64,000 nucleotides of DNA from Methylobacterium organophilum. Lineage in GTDB: Bacteria; Pseudomonadota; Alphaproteobacteria; Rhizobiales; Beijerinckiaceae. A program made the position numbers and the translations under genes. Positions within the stretch are counted from its first letter, which is position 1. Each line of letters opens with the position of its first letter. Below, piece by piece: positions 61,983 to 64,000 of the stretch. The stretch covers positions 186,001-250,000 of the forward strand of contig NZ_BPQV01000007.1 of assembly GCF_022179465.1 (NCBI RefSeq). Reading direction: 5' to 3'. The notes under the pieces are model-generated. The model saw nothing but the letters and a program-made list of their open reading frames with translations. It was not told where the DNA came from and searched no databases.

Positions 61983-62774
61983 TCAGCCCTGGATCGCGTA
62001 GCGATAGGCGCCCGACGCCGGCGCGGAGGCGAAGCTGAAGGTGACGGTGTTCGTGTCGGTGGCGACCCAGTCGGCCATGACCTCTTCGTCGGTCGCGTTG
62101 AGGCGCAGTGACACCAGCACGTCCTTGCTGCCGAGGTTATGCGCCACGGCAATGTTGGTGGCCGACCCGTTTCCGAGGTTGCCGGCGACCTTGCGCGAGA
62201 CGACGGCGGTGTCGATCGAGAAGCCCGCCGAGCCGACGGCGAGACCGCCGCCTGGGGCCGCCACCCCGGTGAAATTCGAGCCGGACAGCTGGACGCCGTT
62301 GCTCGCCGTGTAGCTGGCGCCCCCACCAAGGGTCCCCCAGGTGGTCGCCGTGGTCCCGATGGTCACCGCGGCGTCCGAGATGACGAGATAGACCTTGTCG
62401 GCGTTGACGCTGCCTTCGGTGACGGTGACCGCGGTGCCCGGGTTGAGCTCGGTGCCGGTGTCGGCGTCGAGCGCGCGGGTCAGTGCCGCGGCCGCGCCCG
62501 TCCAGACGTAGAGGCCGTTCTCGGCGCCGCTCGACTGGTTTTTCAGGAGCACGCGGTCGTTGGCGGCCAGCGTGACACCATCGAGCGTCGCGCCGGGCGA
62601 CGAGAGGGTGACGTTGCCCGTCGAGGCCGCGCGCACCGGCTGCTTCCAGGACAGGCCGCGCGCGACGTTGTCGACATACTGCTTGTTGGCCGCATCCGTG
62701 TTCGCGGCTGGGTCGCCGAGGTTCTGGATGCGCTGGTTCTGGAGGTCGAGGCCGTTCGAGACCTTTTTCGGCAT
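61983..62774 (-). CDS. Phage tail-fibre-like protein
   Basis: The 263-residue protein starts with NGLDLQNQRIQNLGDPAANT and AANKQYVDNVARG, the pattern common at the base of tail fibres. It then shows short Gly/Ser/Thr-rich repeats. A host-recognition or baseplate role is likely. It starts nine bases after the upstream gene. Confidence 0.8.
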   Translation of the reverse strand: MPKKVSNGLDLQNQRIQNLGDPAANTDAANKQYVDNVARGLSWKQPVRAASTGNVTLSSPGATLDGVTLAANDRVLLKNQSSGAENGLYVWTGAAAALTRALDADTGTELNPGTAVTVTEGSVNADKVYLVISDAAVTIGTTATTWGTLGGGASYTASNGVQLSGSNFTGVAAPGGGLAVGSAGFSIDTAVVSRKVAGNLGNGSATNIAVAHNLGSKDVLVSLRLNATDEEVMADWVATDTNTVTFSFASAPASGAYRYAIQG

Positions 62775-62783
62775 GGCGGATCC

Positions 62784-63398
62784 TCAGGCGAGCACGACGG
62801 AGCCGGCGGTGGGCACGGCGAAGACGATGGTGACGGTGGTGGCGGTCGCGACGACGTCGGCGAGCATCTCGGCGCCGGACGTGTCGTAGACGGTGACGAT
62901 CGGGCGCCGGCCGAGCCCATGGGGGATGATCCAGGTGCCGGCCGGCGTGACCTGGGCCCGCTCGGTCGCCCCGGACCCGCCTGGCGAAGGGGCGCCCCCA
63001 CCGGACCCGCCATTCTGGGGTGGTTGCACCGCTGCTGGGGCATCCTCGACCCAGATGCGGCCCTGTGCCCAGGTCTGCCGGTGTCCGCCGTGAAGGCAGC
63101 GCAGGGCATAGCGCCCCAGGCCGCCTGCCGGCAGGCTTAGGCTCTGGCCGGTGCTGTAGCTCCACGTCACCGTCCCGCCCGCCACATCGACGGCGAGCGC
63201 GGCGGGCGAGGCGGCAACGATCTGGCCCGCCTCGACCTGAGAGAGGTCGGCACGCAGGAGCGCCGGCCACCAGATCGTCAGCTCGAACTCCGCGCTGGCC
63301 GGGATCTCGGAGGCGCCAGCGGTGCCGAAGCGCCAGACGAGCGGAGGCGTGTCGTCGCCGCGCACGAGGCGCTGCTCGACATAGGCAGAACCGGACAT
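62784..63398 (-). CDS. Phage protein with Ig-like or tail domain
   Basis: The 204-residue protein has an N-terminal beta-rich domain (EFELTIWWPALLRADLSQVE), a Gly/Pro/Ser-rich hinge and a C-terminal domain with WIIPHGLGRRPIVTVYDTSG. The C-terminal motif IPHxLGxxP recurs, altered, in the tail-fibre-like gene downstream (VAHNLGSKDV). Likely a tail component. Confidence 0.6.
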   Translation of the reverse strand: MSGSAYVEQRLVRGDDTPPLVWRFGTAGASEIPASAEFELTIWWPALLRADLSQVEAGQIVAASPAALAVDVAGGTVTWSYSTGQSLSLPAGGLGRYALRCLHGGHRQTWAQGRIWVEDAPAAVQPPQNGGSGGGAPSPGGSGATERAQVTPAGTWIIPHGLGRRPIVTVYDTSGAEMLADVVATATTVTIVFAVPTAGSVVLA

Positions 63399-63528
63399 GG
63401 CAACCCGTCGGAATGATGAAGCGAGACGGCCGTTCCGCTCGGGCCGCGCGTCAGCGCTGCGGGATGAAGCTCATCACGGCGACTTCTGACGAGCTACGGG
63501 GAGGCCACCCCGGTAAAGCGAACGAGGA

Positions 63529-64000
63529 TCACGGGACGAACTTGAGCGCGTTCGACGACGTGTCCCGGTAGACCGCTCCACTGGGCAGCCCGCTCGGCGA
63601 GGTCGGGAAATTCTGGACACTCATGCCGTAGGTGACCAGCCGTCCATCGGTGTCGAGGACGAGGCTGTTGCGGCCCTGGCGGCTGTCGTACAGGGCGAAC
63701 TGCCCCCCGGTGAGCGAGAATTTCCCGAACTGCGTGTTGTCCTGGACATCGTCCAGGCGAACGCCCGGGTCGGCTCCTGTCGTCCGCACGCCGCCGTCGA
63801 ACAGCAGGGGACCGCCCTTGCCCAGCGTCCGGGCGGGCACGTTGGACCAGCCGTTCGCCGTCGTCGGGTTGCCGCCGCCGAAAAGCGTGTCGTCGACCCG
63901 CACCGTGGCGGAGGAGTTCGGGTCGAACTCGATGGCGAATTTCGAGGTTTGGCCCGAACCCGATGCGGTCTTGTAGCCCGCATTGAACCGGAAATTGCCG
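63529..64000 (-). CDS. Phage tail-fibre/collar protein, N-terminus beyond the window
   Basis: The frame is open at the right edge (minus strand) and ends at 63529, giving 156 residues of the C-terminal end. It contains NFRFNAGYKTASGSGQTSKF at the edge, repeated Gly/Asp motifs and a closing SPSGLPSGAVYRDTSSNALK typical of tail-fibre ends. Similar endings are common to phage structural proteins. Confidence 0.75.
   Translation of the reverse strand, partial: GNFRFNAGYKTASGSGQTSKFAIEFDPNSSATVRVDDTLFGGGNPTTANGWSNVPARTLGKGGPLLFDGGVRTTGADPGVRLDDVQDNTQFGKFSLTGGQFALYDSRQGRNSLVLDTDGRLVTYGMSVQNFPTSPSGLPSGAVYRDTSSNALKFVP

Overview
The window reads as a chromosome segment of a high-GC alphaproteobacterium, most likely Methylobacterium/Methylorubrum or a close relative. 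The grounds are the split b'/b subunits of the F0 ATP synthase, GapR (DUF2312), an Usg-family protein, a MOFRL-type glycerate 2-kinase of the kind used in the serine cycle, an Omp25/31-like barrel protein, and an oxalate/formate-type MFS carrier. The genus is inferred from gene content only.

From 1 to about 16 kb lies housekeeping DNA: the end of a DUF721 gene, a DsbA-like thiol oxidoreductase, the F0 operon atpI-atpB-atpE-atpF'-atpF behind a clear promoter, an EthD protein, pyruvate kinase, a surface barrel protein, glycerate kinase, an N-formylglutamate amidohydrolase-like protein, DUF1244, GapR, the D-alanine catabolic pair dadX-dadA with a divergent Lrp-type regulator, and an isolated trpB.

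From 16 to 25.7 kb lies a nitrogen-scavenging locus. A LysR regulator is divergent from allophanate hydrolase (atzF). Then come a BMP/nucleoside-type ABC transporter, a formamidase (amiF) and a biuret hydrolase (biuH). The same two-part sequence motif, with identical internal spacing, precedes both atzF and the transporter operon. From 26.4 to 31 kb a SsuB/TauB-type ABC transporter is coupled to an OsmC protein and an acyl-CoA-dehydrogenase-like flavoprotein, suggesting sulfur scavenging. Then come usg, a groESL pair whose GroEL lacks the usual Gly-Met tail, and an OFA-family carrier.

From 36.3 to 43.3 kb is the most interesting unit: a translationally coupled operon of a 1335-residue Pls/PosA-type peptide synthetase (adenylation domain, carrier domain, then three membrane-segment plus beta-helix modules), an APC-family basic amino-acid permease and an OprB-type porin. 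The adenylation pocket read by hand contains two acidic residues. Together these suggest synthesis and handling of a cationic homopoly(amino acid).

At 43448-43493 lies the 3' part of a tRNA-Gln(CUG) gene without its 5' half. This looks like the chromosomal end of an integrated island that would run rightward past the window. Accessory DNA follows: a degenerate AT-richer stretch, a TetR/reductase pair around a 50-bp palindrome, a hydrolase and an epimerase, an IS5-family element with an in-frame stop, two small heat-shock genes and three small genes, a PsiE protein, a transposase relic, an S8-protease autotransporter, a HicAB toxin-antitoxin pair, and a prophage tail/lysis module (59.5-64 kb) running off the right edge.
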